Source: G020354085 sp964629975 (GTDB lineage Bacteria > Pseudomonadota > Gammaproteobacteria > Acidiferrobacterales > Sulfurifustaceae). Taken from it: 38,185 nucleotides of DNA. Positions 1 to 8,766 of this stretch are shown in pieces (within the stretch, counting starts at the first letter, position 1; every line of letters begins with the position of its first letter). The position numbers and the translations under genes are program-made. Below the pieces are notes generated by a model. The model was not told the origin of the DNA. It made no database searches and worked only from the letters and a program-made list of their open reading frames with translations. The stretch covers positions 1 to 38,185 of the forward strand of contig CAZVUN010000013.1 of assembly GCA_964629975.1 (NCBI GenBank). The letters are read 5' to 3'.

Positions 1-671
1 CCCCCCCCGGCCGCGCCCTGCATCTGATCGAGCAGCGCCTCGAATTCCGCATCGGTGATGTCGTCGCCCGGTGCCTTTGCCGCGGGTGCCGGTGGCGGCG
101 CGGCCGGCGGCGGGCTCGCCGGCGCCGCGGGACTCGCGCCCGCACCGTTCAAGGCGTCGAGCAACTGCTCGAACTCGGCGTCGGAAATGTCGTCACCCCC
201 CGGTGCCGCGGCCGCCGGTGGCGCGCTCGCTGCCGGGGCCGGCGCCGGCACGGGCGGCGGGGCCACCACCGGTTCCGCCGCACCGGCGTGCGACAACTGT
301 TCGAGCTGCGCCAGCAGGTTCGGATCGGCCGGCGCCAGCGCCTCCTTGGCATGGAGGCGACCGAACATCTCGTTGACGGAGTCGAGCGCGCGCAGCACCA
401 CGTCCATGAGGGTCGGCGTCACGACGCGTTCGCCCTTGCGCAGCAGGTTGAACACGTCCTCGGCGCGATGGCACAGCTCGATCAGCGGCGTGAGGCTCAG
501 GAAGCCGGCGCCGCCCTTGATGGTATGGAAGCCGCGAAATACGGCGTTGAGCAGCTCCTTGTCCTGCGGGCGCTGCTCGAGCTCGACCAGCTGCTTGTCG
601 AGGCTCTCCAGGATTTCCTGACTGCTGGTCAGGAAGTCCTGCAGGATTTCATCGTCTGCTTCGAAACCCAT
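1..671 (-). CDS. cheA: Chemotaxis histidine kinase CheA, N-terminal part (cut by window edge)
   Basis: CheA is the cytoplasmic kinase that passes phosphate from chemoreceptor arrays to CheY. Only the first 223 codons are present; the frame stays open to position 1. Residues 1-125 form the P1 phosphotransfer domain with the motif HTIKGGAGF, the phosphorylated histidine being H49. An Ala/Pro-rich linker follows with two near-identical motifs, residues 159-176 and 202-219 (cores DAEFEQLLDAL and DAEFEALLDQM). The ATG at 671 starts 30 bases after the cheZ stop, with AAGGGA and GGTGGA purine stretches upstream. The kinase core and CheW-like domain lie outside the window. P1 and the position after cheY-cheZ make the call secure. 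The linker motifs are unusual and are treated as a finding. Confidence 0.95.
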   Translation of the reverse strand, partial: MGFEADDEILQDFLTSSQEILESLDKQLVELEQRPQDKELLNAVFRGFHTIKGGAGFLSLTPLIELCHRAEDVFNLLRKGERVVTPTLMDVVLRALDSVNEMFGRLHAKEALAPADPNLLAQLEQLSHAGAAEPVVAPPPVPAPAPAASAPPAAAAPGGDDISDAEFEQLLDALNGAGASPAAPASPPPAAPPPAPAAKAPGDDITDAEFEALLDQMQGAAGG

Positions 672-701
672 GGGCTGTCCACCGTCCCTTGCCGGATCGC
701 G

Positions 702-1442
702 CTAGAAGCCGAGACTGGCCAGCAGCGAGTCCACTTCGTCCTGGTTCGACACCACGTCGGTGCGACCCTGGGTGCTGATCTGCGGGCCCTCGGCCTGGGT
801 CTTGGATTTCTGCGCCGCCGGCTCGGCCGGCTGCATGCGCCCGCCGGCCACGCGCACCAGCTCCACCAGGCTCGCCTCGATCTCCTGTACCAGGTTGATC
901 ACGCGGTGAATCACCTGGCCGGTCAGGTCCTGGTAATCCTGCGCGATCATGACCTCGGACAGGTTGCCGTGCAGGGTGGTGGCGTTGCCGATGACCTGGT
1001 TGAGGAAATCCCCGAGCGTACGCGCCATGGCACGGAACTCCGACACCTGCATCTCGCGCCGCAGGAACCGCTCCCACAGCTCCTTGTGCTCGCGTGCCTG
1101 CGTCTCCAGGCGCTTGGCCACCGGGATGCTGTCCTCCACCGCCTTGAGCGTGCGGTTGGCGGCCTGCTCGGTCTTGGTGATGACGTAGCGCAGCCGCTCG
1201 CGCGCGTCCGGGATGTCCTTCTCGGCGAGTTCGGCGATCTTGGCGTCGAAGCGGAAGCTGTTGAGCGCCTCGTGCAGCGAACGCGTGAGCTTGCCGAGCT
1301 CCTGAAAGAGCTCGCGCTCACGCAGGCGCGTGAGATCGTCGAGCACCTGGTCGGCCCGCGTGGTGCTGCGCGCCTCGAGCGCGCTCACCAGCTCACGGGC
1401 CTTGTCGAGGTACTCCTGCGGGCGCTGGGCCTGTTGTTCCAT
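702..1442 (-). CDS. cheZ: CheY-phosphate phosphatase CheZ
   Basis: CheZ speeds dephosphorylation of CheY-P and so ends the tumbling or reversal signal. The 246-residue protein is mostly helical, as expected for the long four-helix-bundle dimer. It has the catalytic motif AQDYQDLTGQVI, corresponding to AQDFQDLTGQVI in enterobacteria, with the Asp and Gln that act on CheY. The C-terminus DEVDSLLASLGF is the conserved CheY-docking helix, joined by a flexible linker rich in Gln, Ser and Thr. The ATG at 1442 follows AAGGTG at good spacing. It lies 28 bases after cheY and 30 before cheA, so the three form one transcription unit. Length and motifs are normal for the family. Confidence 0.97.
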   Translation of the reverse strand: MEQQAQRPQEYLDKARELVSALEARSTTRADQVLDDLTRLRERELFQELGKLTRSLHEALNSFRFDAKIAELAEKDIPDARERLRYVITKTEQAANRTLKAVEDSIPVAKRLETQAREHKELWERFLRREMQVSEFRAMARTLGDFLNQVIGNATTLHGNLSEVMIAQDYQDLTGQVIHRVINLVQEIEASLVELVRVAGGRMQPAEPAAQKSKTQAEGPQISTQGRTDVVSNQDEVDSLLASLGF

Positions 1443-1470
1443 GTGTCGTCACCTTGCGCGCGGGCACGAA

Positions 1471-1866
1471 CTACGCCGCGGCGCCCTTGATGCGTTCGAA
1501 GATCTTGTCGATCTTTTCCTTGAGGGTGTTGGCGGTGAACGGCTTGACGATATAGCCGTTCACGCCGGCCTGCGCTGCCTCGATGATCTGCTCGCGCTTG
1601 GCCTCGGCCGTGACCAGCAGCACCGGCAGGCCCTTGAGCCTCGCGTCGCCACGCACCGCCTTGAGCAGGTCGATGCCCGGCATGCCCGGCATGTTCCAGT
1701 CGGTAATCAGGAAATCGAAGCTCTCCGCCTTGAGCATCGGCAGCGCGGTATTCCCGTCGTCGGCCTCGGCCACGTTGTTGTAGCCGAGCTCGTGCAACAG
1801 CCCCTTGATGATGCGACGCATCGTGGAGAAGTCATCCACGATGAGAATCTTCATGTTCTTGTCCAA
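1471..1866 (-). CDS. cheY: Chemotaxis response regulator CheY
   Basis: CheY is the single-domain response regulator that, when phosphorylated by CheA, binds FliM at the motor switch. All key residues are present in this 131-residue protein: acidic pair D11-D12, phosphorylated D56, switch residues T86 and Y105, and K108. The start is read as TTG at 1866, because a full AGGAGG lies six bases upstream; the next in-frame ATG (1854) would leave 18 bases to the same site. The N-terminus then matches family length. It lies 64 bases after fliA and leads into cheZ and cheA. I saw no FliA-type promoter in the short gap, so it is probably co-transcribed with flhF-flhG-fliA. Confidence 0.97.
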   Translation of the reverse strand: MDKNMKILIVDDFSTMRRIIKGLLHELGYNNVAEADDGNTALPMLKAESFDFLITDWNMPGMPGIDLLKAVRGDARLKGLPVLLVTAEAKREQIIEAAQAGVNGYIVKPFTANTLKEKIDKIFERIKGAAA

Positions 1867-1930
1867 TGCACACCTCCTGGCGCGGACCCACGCCGCTCAC
1901 ATTCCGTTGACGTGCGAATCGTTGACTCGA

Positions 1931-2656
1931 TCAACCCGGTGCGCCCGGTCGCACCCGGGCACGCAGCCGCATCAGGGCCTGGTTGTGAATCTGGCAGACA
2001 CGCGACTCGGTCACCCCGAGCACCTCGCCTATCTCCTTCAAGTTCAGTTCCTCGTCGTAGTACAGCGCCAGCACCAGCCGCTCGCGCTCCGGCAGATCCG
2101 CGATGCGCGCCGCGAGCTCGCGCTTCAGGTCCTTCTCGGCCATCTGCTCCTCCGGCCCGGCCCGGCCGTCGGCGAGCGAGTCGGCCAGTTGTTCGCCGTC
2201 CTCGCCGTCGAGCGAGAACAGCCGGCAGGCGGTCGCATCCGCGAGCGCCTGGTGGTACTCCGGCAGGCTCATGCCGAGGGCCTGCGCCACCTCCCGGGGA
2301 TCGGCATCGCGCCCGTGCTGCTGCTCGATGCCGCGCAGCGCCTCGGCGATGGCGCGCGCCTTGCGATGCACCGAGCGCGGCACCCAGTCGTAGCGCCGGA
2401 TCTCATCGAGCATGGCGCCGCGAATGCGAATGCCCGCATAGGTCTCGAACGACGCGCCCTGCGTCGCATCGAAATGCCGCGCCGCGTCCAGCAGGCCGAT
2501 CAGCCCGGCCTGGATCAGATCGTCGGCCTGCACGCTCGCCGGCAGACGCGCGAGCAGGTGGTAGGCAATGCGCTTGACGAGCGGCGCATGCTGCGCGACC
2601 AGGTCATCGGGCGAGGCCGTCTGCTGGGTGGCGGCGTACAGCGCCGCGCCTCTCAT
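1931..2656 (-). CDS. fliA: RNA polymerase sigma factor FliA (sigma-28)
   Basis: FliA directs RNA polymerase to late flagellar genes such as flagellin. The 241-residue protein has region 2 with LIQAGLIGLLDAARHFD and the core-binding and melting segment SFETYAGIRIRGAMLDEIR, a central region 3, and region 4 with a C-terminal helix-turn-helix (NLKEIGEVLGVTESRVCQIHNQAL). Its ATG overlaps the flhG stop as ATGA, which implies translational coupling. The order flhF-flhG-fliA-cheY is the usual one in polar flagellates. A matching target, TAAA-N15-GCCGATAA, lies upstream of the flagellin gene in this window. FlgM, its anti-sigma factor, is not in the window. Confidence 0.97.
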   Translation of the reverse strand: MRGAALYAATQQTASPDDLVAQHAPLVKRIAYHLLARLPASVQADDLIQAGLIGLLDAARHFDATQGASFETYAGIRIRGAMLDEIRRYDWVPRSVHRKARAIAEALRGIEQQHGRDADPREVAQALGMSLPEYHQALADATACRLFSLDGEDGEQLADSLADGRAGPEEQMAEKDLKRELAARIADLPERERLVLALYYDEELNLKEIGEVLGVTESRVCQIHNQALMRLRARVRPGAPG

Positions 2657-3543
2657 GGCGCGATCCCCCGCCGCTCGGCGTTGGCGCGGATCAGGCGCTC
2701 GACAAAGAACCCGACCCGCCCGCCGGTCTCGGCGCGTATGGGCCAGTTATCGGCCTTTTGCGCCAGTTTCTTGAATGCCAACGCGGCGCGGCTCGACGGG
2801 AAGGCGTCGACCACGGCGCGCTGCTTCTGCACGGCGAGGCGCAGCGACTCATCGAACGGCACCGAGCCCATGAAGTCGAGCGACACGTCGAGGAACTTGT
2901 CGCAGGCGCGCGCGATCTTGTTGAACAGCTCGTAGCCCTCGCGCACGCTGCGCGCCATGTTGGCCAGCACGCGGAAGCGCTTCTGCCCGTGGTCGCGGTT
3001 GAGCACCTTGATCATGGCGTAGGCGTCGGTGATCGAGGCCGGCTCGTCGCACACCACCACGATCGCCTCCTGCGCGGCGCACACGAAACTGGTGACGTCG
3101 TCGGCGATGCCGGCGGCGGTGTCGACCAGCAGCACGTCATAGCGCTGCGTGAGTTCGCTGAAGGCCCGGATGAGCCCCGCGTGCGCCATGGCATCGAGGT
3201 CGAGCATGCTGCGCACGCCGCTCGAGGCCGGCACGATCTTCAGTCCGCGCGGCCCGTCGAGGATGACCTCCTCGAGCGTGCGCGATCCGTCGAGCACGTG
3301 CGAGATGTTGCATTCCGGGTGCAGGCCGAGCAGCACGTCGACGTTGGCGAGCCCGAGATCGGCGTCGAACAGCAGCACGTTCTTGCCGAGCGTCGCCCAG
3401 GCCATGGCCAGATTGACCGACACGTTGGTCTTGCCGACCCCGCCCTTGCCACTGGTCACCGCGACGACCCGCACCGGCTCCGGCGCGACGACGCGCCGCA
3501 GTCCCGCGGCCTGGTCAAACATCTCCCCGCTCGGTTGCAGCAT
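2653..3543 (-). CDS. flhG: Flagellar number regulator FlhG (FleN), MinD-like ATPase
   Basis: FlhG/FleN is a MinD/ParA-type ATPase that limits flagellar number. In Pseudomonas it antagonises FleQ, and in several genera it stimulates the FlhF GTPase. The 296-residue protein carries the deviant Walker A SGKGGVGKTN (residues 31-40), the family signature DADLGLANVDVLLGL, and the switch motif LLVDTAAGI. The N-terminus has DQAAGLR (residues 10-16), which fits the DQAxxLR motif known to contact FlhF. A C-terminal amphipathic stretch (about 270-290, GFFVERLIRAN) probably binds membrane. The ATG at 3543 follows GGGAG. It lies 12 bases after flhF and overlaps fliA by ATGA. Confidence 0.96.
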   Translation of the reverse strand: MLQPSGEMFDQAAGLRRVVAPEPVRVVAVTSGKGGVGKTNVSVNLAMAWATLGKNVLLFDADLGLANVDVLLGLHPECNISHVLDGSRTLEEVILDGPRGLKIVPASSGVRSMLDLDAMAHAGLIRAFSELTQRYDVLLVDTAAGIADDVTSFVCAAQEAIVVVCDEPASITDAYAMIKVLNRDHGQKRFRVLANMARSVREGYELFNKIARACDKFLDVSLDFMGSVPFDESLRLAVQKQRAVVDAFPSSRAALAFKKLAQKADNWPIRAETGGRVGFFVERLIRANAERRGIAP

Positions 3544-3555
3544 GTACGACTCTCC

Positions 3556-4710
3556 CTAGGCGCTGGCGCGGTTTGCCAGCAGTTGCTCGGTTTGTGAGTG
3601 GATGGCGACGCAGCGCGACACCAGGCTCGCAGAGCGCGCCGGCCGCAGATCCTCCGGCACGCGCTGACCTTCGCTTACGTAGGCGACCGGCAGGCGGTGC
3701 TGGCTCACGACACTCAGCACGCCGCCGAGACTGGTGCTCTCGTCGATCTTGGTGATGATGCACCCGGCGAGGGTCGCTGCCGCGAAGGCGCGCACCGTCT
3801 CCTCCAGGGCCGCGAGCTGGCTGGTGGCGGCCAGCACCAGGTACGGCCGCACGCGCGCGGCGCTGGCGCGGATCAGCTCGAACTGCTCGGCGAGGCGCAC
3901 GTCGCGCTGGCTCATGCCGGCGGTGTCGATGAGCACGAGCTGGCGGCCGTGCATCTCCTCGAGCGCCTGGGCGAGACTGCCGGCATCGCGCGCCACCCAC
4001 ACCGGGGCGTCGAGAATCTTGCCGTAGATCCTGAGCTGTTCCTGCGCACCGATGCGGTGCTCGTCGGTGGTGATGAGTCCGACGCTGCCGGCGCCGTGGC
4101 GCAGGATGAAGCGCGCCGCGAGCTTGGCCACGGTCGTGGTCTTGCCGACACCGGTCGGGCCCACGAGCGCCACGATCCCGCCGTGCGCGAGGATGTCGTC
4201 GTCGGTCACCGGCAGATGGTGGGCGAGACGCGCCAGCGCATCGCGCCAGGTGCGTTCGAAGTCCTCGATCTCGGGAACATCCGCGCCAATGCGCTCGGCG
4301 AGCGCGGCCGACAGCCCGAGCTCGCGCAGCCGGCGCACGAGCAGCGTCTTGCGCGGGTGCTTGCGTCCCATCTCGCCCCAGGCGAGCTCGGACAGCTGGT
4401 GCTCGAGCATGCCGCGCAGCATCTTCACATCGCGGCGCAGGTCGAGCAGCGCCGGCTCGCTGCTGTCGCCCCCGGTCACGCCGTCGGGCGCGCTGCCGGT
4501 CTTCGCGCCAGCGCGTGCCGCCGGGGCCGGGCCGCCGGCCTGGGCGACGCCCAGGTCCTTGAGCAGCGCGTCGTAGTCGAGGGCCGCGACGATCTCGACA
4601 CCGCCGTCGACCGGACGGTTGGAGAGGATCACGGCGTCCGGGCCCTGCTCCTCGCGCACCATGCGAATCGCCGCCCGGATGTCCGGCGCAACGTAGCGCT
4701 TGATCTTCAT
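3556..4710 (-). CDS. flhF: Flagellar placement GTPase FlhF
   Basis: FlhF is an SRP-family GTPase that marks the cell pole for flagellar assembly and recruits FliF. The 384-residue protein opens with the conserved MKIKRYVAPDIRAA, then a low-complexity B domain (about 55-90), an N-type helical domain and the G domain with GPTGVGKTTT (residues 184-193), LIDTAGM and ITKIDE. Start chosen at the ATG at 4710 because family members begin MKIKR; an in-frame start at 4740 would add ten residues unlike the family and overlap the flhA end. GAGG lies nine bases upstream of 4710. It sits between flhA and flhG, as in other polar flagellates. Confidence 0.95.
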   Translation of the reverse strand: MKIKRYVAPDIRAAIRMVREEQGPDAVILSNRPVDGGVEIVAALDYDALLKDLGVAQAGGPAPAARAGAKTGSAPDGVTGGDSSEPALLDLRRDVKMLRGMLEHQLSELAWGEMGRKHPRKTLLVRRLRELGLSAALAERIGADVPEIEDFERTWRDALARLAHHLPVTDDDILAHGGIVALVGPTGVGKTTTVAKLAARFILRHGAGSVGLITTDEHRIGAQEQLRIYGKILDAPVWVARDAGSLAQALEEMHGRQLVLIDTAGMSQRDVRLAEQFELIRASAARVRPYLVLAATSQLAALEETVRAFAAATLAGCIITKIDESTSLGGVLSVVSQHRLPVAYVSEGQRVPEDLRPARSASLVSRCVAIHSQTEQLLANRASA

Positions 4711-4752
4711 TGCCTCTGTCCTCGCCTCTTTCACTGGCATCCGTGCGCGTCG

Positions 4753-6837
4753 TCAGCGCCCGACACTGGCCACCACCCGGATCGGCTTGTTGCCGGGAAT
4801 CTCGTTGAACGCGAGCACGTTCAAGCTCGGCGCGATGTGCCGCAGGAAGCGCGCCAGCCACGGACGCACCCCCGGTGACACCACCAGCACCGCCGGTTGG
4901 CCCGCCGCCTCCTGGCGGCGCGTCACATCGGCGAGCGTCTGGTGCAGGCGTTCGGCCAGCCCGGGCTCGAGTCCGATGCCGGTCTCACCGCTGCCCTGGG
5001 TCGCGGTTTGCAATAACTGTTCCAGTGCCGGATCGAGCGTAATGACCGGCAACTCCGCTGCCAGGCCATTGATCTGCTGGACGATTGAACGCCCGAGGCT
5101 CTGGCGCACCGCGGCGGTCAGCACGCCAGCGTCTTGACTGCGCGTCCCGTGGTCCGCCAAGGTTTCGGCTATCGAACGCAGGTCGCGGATCGGGATGCGA
5201 TCCTCGAGCAGGTTCTGCAGGACCTTCACCACCACGCCGAGCGGCAGCGTCTTGGGCGTCAAGTCCTCGACCAGCTTGGGCGCGGTCTTGGCGAGATTGT
5301 TGAGCAGCTGCTGCACCTCCTCGCGCCCGAGCAGCTCGTGGGCGTGGGTCTGGATGAGCTGCGAGAGGTGCGTGGCGATGACCGTGGCCGGATCGACCAC
5401 GGTGTAACCGAGCGACTGCGCCTGATCGCGCACGCCGTGCTCGATCCACAGCGCCTCCAGCCCGAACGCCGGATCACGCGTGGGCGTGCCCGGCACCGTG
5501 CCGAACACGCGCCCCGGGTTGATCGCCAGAAGCTTCTCCCCAAACACCTCGCCCTCGCCCACCGTCACCCCGAGCAGCGTGAGGCGGTAGTTGTTGGGGT
5601 TGAGATTGAGGTTGTCGCGGATGTGTACCGCCGGCACCAGGAAGCCGAGCTCCTGCGACAGTTTCTTGCGCACGCCCTTGATGCGCGCCATGAGCTGCCC
5701 GCCCTGGTTCTTGTCGACCAGCGGAATCAGCCGGTAGCCGACCTCGAGGCCGAGTGCGTCGACCGGCACCACGTCCTCCCAGCCGAGCTCGCGCCCCTCG
5801 GCGGATGCCGCCTGCGCCGCCGGCTCGCCCGCGGCCGGGGCGGCAGCGAGCGCGCGTTTGCGCCTGGCCAGGAAATGGGCGCCGGCCCCGGCGCCGGCGG
5901 CGAGCGTGAGGAACGCCACGTTCGGCATGCCCGGCACCAGTCCCAGCACACCGATGACGCCGGCCACCACGTACAGCGCATGCGGGTTGTCGAACATCTG
6001 CGAGACGATCTGCTTGCTCATCTCCTGCGCGCTCGACACGCGCGTGACCAGGATCGCCGAGGCGGTCGACAGGATGAGCGAGGGGATCTGCGCCACCAGG
6101 CCGTCACCGATGGTGAGCAGCGTGTAGACGTTGAGCGCGTCCTTGAACGACATGCCGTGCTGGATCATGCCGATGGCAAGCCCGCCGAGCATGCTGATCA
6201 CCAGGATCAGGATGCCGGCGATGGCGTCGCCGCGCACGAACTTGCTGGCGCCGTCCATCGAGCCGTAGAAGTCGGCCTCGGCGTTTATCTCGGCGCGCCG
6301 CGCGCGCGCCTCCTCCTGGGTGAGAAGGCCGGCGTTGAGATCGGCGTCGATGGCCATCTGCTTGCCGGGCATCGCATCCAGGGTGAAACGCGCGCTCACC
6401 TCCGAGACGCGCCCCGCGCCCTTGGTCACGACCATGAAGTTGATCACCACCAGGATCACGAACACCACCAGGCCCACGGTGTAGTTGCCCCCGATCACGA
6501 AGGCGCCGAATGCCTCGATCACCTGCCCGGCGGCATCGGTGCCGGTGTGCCCGTTGAGCAGCACCACGCGCGAGGAGGCGACATTGAGCGACAGGCGCAG
6601 CAACGTGGCCAGCAGCAGCACCGTCGGGAACACCGCGAAGTCGAGCGGCCGCAGCGCGTACACCGCCACCAGCAGCACCAGCAGCGACAGCATGATGTTG
6701 AAGGTGAACAGGACGTCCAGCAGGAACGGCGGCATCGGCACCACCATCATGCCGAGCATGACCACGATCAGGATCGGCACCCCCAGGCCGGCGCGCAGCA
6801 CGCGTTGCACCAGTTGCATCAGATTGACGTCGTTCAT
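4753..6837 (-). CDS. flhA: Flagellar export gate protein FlhA
   Basis: FlhA is the large inner-membrane subunit of the flagellar type III export gate. It forms a nonameric ring below FliPQR and docks chaperone-cargo complexes. The 694-residue protein has eight predicted membrane segments in the first ~320 residues. The cytoplasmic FHIPEP loop signature is visible in the stretch with EINAEADFYGSMDGASKFVRG (split here as EINAEADFYG and SMDGASKFVRG). A variable Ala/Pro linker leads to the C-terminal platform domain. The ATG at 6837 follows GGGAGG seven bases away, and the gene starts 15 bases after flhB. Length is typical. flhA-flhF-flhG-fliA-cheYZA is probably one transcript. Confidence 0.97.
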   Translation of the reverse strand: MNDVNLMQLVQRVLRAGLGVPILIVVMLGMMVVPMPPFLLDVLFTFNIMLSLLVLLVAVYALRPLDFAVFPTVLLLATLLRLSLNVASSRVVLLNGHTGTDAAGQVIEAFGAFVIGGNYTVGLVVFVILVVINFMVVTKGAGRVSEVSARFTLDAMPGKQMAIDADLNAGLLTQEEARARRAEINAEADFYGSMDGASKFVRGDAIAGILILVISMLGGLAIGMIQHGMSFKDALNVYTLLTIGDGLVAQIPSLILSTASAILVTRVSSAQEMSKQIVSQMFDNPHALYVVAGVIGVLGLVPGMPNVAFLTLAAGAGAGAHFLARRKRALAAAPAAGEPAAQAASAEGRELGWEDVVPVDALGLEVGYRLIPLVDKNQGGQLMARIKGVRKKLSQELGFLVPAVHIRDNLNLNPNNYRLTLLGVTVGEGEVFGEKLLAINPGRVFGTVPGTPTRDPAFGLEALWIEHGVRDQAQSLGYTVVDPATVIATHLSQLIQTHAHELLGREEVQQLLNNLAKTAPKLVEDLTPKTLPLGVVVKVLQNLLEDRIPIRDLRSIAETLADHGTRSQDAGVLTAAVRQSLGRSIVQQINGLAAELPVITLDPALEQLLQTATQGSGETGIGLEPGLAERLHQTLADVTRRQEAAGQPAVLVVSPGVRPWLARFLRHIAPSLNVLAFNEIPGNKPIRVVASVGR

Positions 6838-6852
6838 TGCAGGTCCTCCCGA

Positions 6853-7983
6853 CTAGTGCGCACGCCGGAGCTCATCCGGGATCGGCAGGTCGACCGGCCG
6901 GGTGGGCGGGCGCGCCCCCGGCTGCGGATTGCGCAGTTGATAGACGTAGGCGAGCACCTGGGCGACCGCCAGATAGAGCCCCGCCGGGATCTCGCGCTCG
7001 AGCTCGGTGCTCCAGTAGAGCGCACGTGCCAGCGGCGGCGCCTCGAACACCGGCACGCGGTGGGCCTCGCCGAGACGGCGGATGGTGAGCGCCAGCAGGT
7101 CCGCGCCCTTGGCCACGACCTTGGGCGCGCGCATGCGGTTGGCGTCGTACTTGAGGGCGACGGCGAAGTGCGTCGGGTTGGTGACGATCACGTCGGCCTT
7201 CGGCACCTCCTGCATCATGCGCCGCTGCGCGATCTCGCGCTGCTTGCGCCGCACCCGGCCCTTGATCTCCGGGCGCCCCTCGAGCTCCTTCATCTCGTCC
7301 TTCACTTCCTGGCGTGTCATGCGCAGCTCGCGCCCGTGCTGCCACAGCTGAAACGGCACGTCGACGACGGCGATCAGGATGGTGCCGGCGCTGATCACCA
7401 GGAACGACCACAGCAGCAGGCCCGCGGCATGCGCCGCCCCGCTTTCCACCGACTCCTCGCCGAGGGCGAGGAACTCGCCGGCGTGCGTGCGCAGCCACCA
7501 GAACGCAATCGCCCCGACCAGCGCGAACTTGAGGATTGCCTTGACCAGCTCGATGGCGCCGCGCCAGTGGAACACGCGCTTGATACCGCTGAACGGATTG
7601 ATGCGGCCGAAGTTCGGGGCGAGCGCCTGGCTGCTGAAGTTCAAGCCGCCGACCGCGACCGACGCGCCGACCGCCACCACCGCCAGCAGCACGAACAGCG
7701 GCACGAGCGCGAGCAGCGCCTGCGCGCCCGCCTCGACCAGGCTGTTGAGCGCCATGCCCGGCTGGAAGATGTGTGCGCGCGAAGGCTGCAACCCGGCGCG
7801 CATCAGCTGCGCCAGCGTCTCCATGAGCGCGGGCCCGAGGGACATGACGCCGCCGGCGCCGGCCAGCAGCATCGCCATGGTAGTGAGCTCGCGCGAGCGC
7901 GCGAGTTGGCCCTTCTCGCGCGCCTGCTCGCGGCGTTTGGGCGTGGCGCTTTCTGTGCGTTCCTGGAAATCCGCCTCGGCCAC
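6853..7983 (-). CDS. flhB: Flagellar export switch protein FlhB
   Basis: FlhB controls the change of export substrate from rod-hook to filament proteins, together with FliK. The 376-residue protein has the N-terminal signature ERTESATPKRREQAREKGQ, four membrane segments, and the cytoplasmic domain with the autocleavage motif NPTH (residues 269-272), cut between N and P in the family. The C-terminal tail is short and Pro-rich. The start is GTG at 7983, three bases after the fliR TAG, with GGAGG seven bases upstream that overlaps the fliR end, so translation is likely coupled. It leads directly to flhA. Confidence 0.97.
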   Translation of the reverse strand: MAEADFQERTESATPKRREQAREKGQLARSRELTTMAMLLAGAGGVMSLGPALMETLAQLMRAGLQPSRAHIFQPGMALNSLVEAGAQALLALVPLFVLLAVVAVGASVAVGGLNFSSQALAPNFGRINPFSGIKRVFHWRGAIELVKAILKFALVGAIAFWWLRTHAGEFLALGEESVESGAAHAAGLLLWSFLVISAGTILIAVVDVPFQLWQHGRELRMTRQEVKDEMKELEGRPEIKGRVRRKQREIAQRRMMQEVPKADVIVTNPTHFAVALKYDANRMRAPKVVAKGADLLALTIRRLGEAHRVPVFEAPPLARALYWSTELEREIPAGLYLAVAQVLAYVYQLRNPQPGARPPTRPVDLPIPDELRRAH

Positions 7984-7986
7984 GGC

Positions 7987-8766
7987 CTAGCCTCCGGTCA
8001 GCAGCTGCGCGGCGCGCCCGAGACCGACCTCGGTCAGCGGCAGCACCTTGTTGAGCACCATCGGCAGCGTCACCAGCAGCAGCACGAAGCCGACCACCAG
8101 GGTGGCCGGGAACCCGACCGAGAACAGGTTGAGCTGCGGTGCGGCGCGCGTGAGCACGCCGAAGGCCACGTTGATCACCAGCAGCGCGGCCACCACCGGC
8201 AGCGCCATGCGCACGCCCCAGGCAAACAGCTCTGCGCCGAACGTCACGAGCGACCACAGCGCCTGCGGCGTGAGCCCCTGCGCGCCGACCGGCAGCAGGC
8301 GGAAGCTCTCGGCCAGCGCCTCGACCCACATGAGGTGGCCGTTGAACGCAAGGAACACGAGTGTGGCGAGCAGCAGGTAGAACTGCGACAGCACCGGGGC
8401 CTGCACGCCGTTGACCGGATCGATCATGGAGGCGAACGACAGTCCCATCAGGTGCGCGACCGCTTCGCCCGCGAGCTCCAGGGCACCGAGGGCGAGACGC
8501 AGCACGAAACCGAGCGCCAGACCGATCACGATCTGGTGCACGCTGATGAGCAGCGCCTCGAGCGACAGCGGATCGACCGCCGGCACGGGCGGGGCGAGCG
8601 GTGCGATCACCAGCGTGAGCGCGAGCGCGATCGCCACACGGATGCGCACCGGCACCGCGCGCGCATTGAACACCGGCGCGGCACTGACCATCGCGCCGAT
8701 GCGGAAGAACGGCCACAGGAACGAGCCGATCCAGGCGGCGATCTCGGCGGTGGTGAGCTGAATCAT
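7987..8766 (-). CDS. fliR: Flagellar export gate protein FliR
   Basis: FliR is part of the FliP5-FliQ4-FliR1 export channel in the centre of the MS ring. The 259-residue protein is very hydrophobic with about six membrane segments, and shows family stretches such as WPFFRIGAMVSAAPVFNARAVP (read here in two parts, WPFFRIGAM and SAAPVFNARAVP) and GLSFASMIDPVNG. The ATG at 8766 is the natural family start. No Shine-Dalgarno site is visible upstream, because the preceding spacer is occupied by a CGGGT-type repeat that runs up to the start codon. The 76-base spacer separates it from fliQ, while flhB follows after three bases. Confidence 0.96.
   Translation of the reverse strand: MIQLTTAEIAAWIGSFLWPFFRIGAMVSAAPVFNARAVPVRIRVAIALALTLVIAPLAPPVPAVDPLSLEALLISVHQIVIGLALGFVLRLALGALELAGEAVAHLMGLSFASMIDPVNGVQAPVLSQFYLLLATLVFLAFNGHLMWVEALAESFRLLPVGAQGLTPQALWSLVTFGAELFAWGVRMALPVVAALLVINVAFGVLTRAAPQLNLFSVGFPATLVVGFVLLLVTLPMVLNKVLPLTEVGLGRAAQLLTGG

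Noticed and set aside
288..1490. Plus-strand frame opposite cheA and cheZ
   Set aside because: Antisense shadow in high-GC sequence; the minus-strand CheA P1 and CheZ motifs are unmistakable.
3515..4861. A 448-codon minus-strand frame over flhF
   Set aside because: Out-of-frame shadow, Arg/Ala/Gly-rich, while the true FlhF frame has the GTPase motifs.
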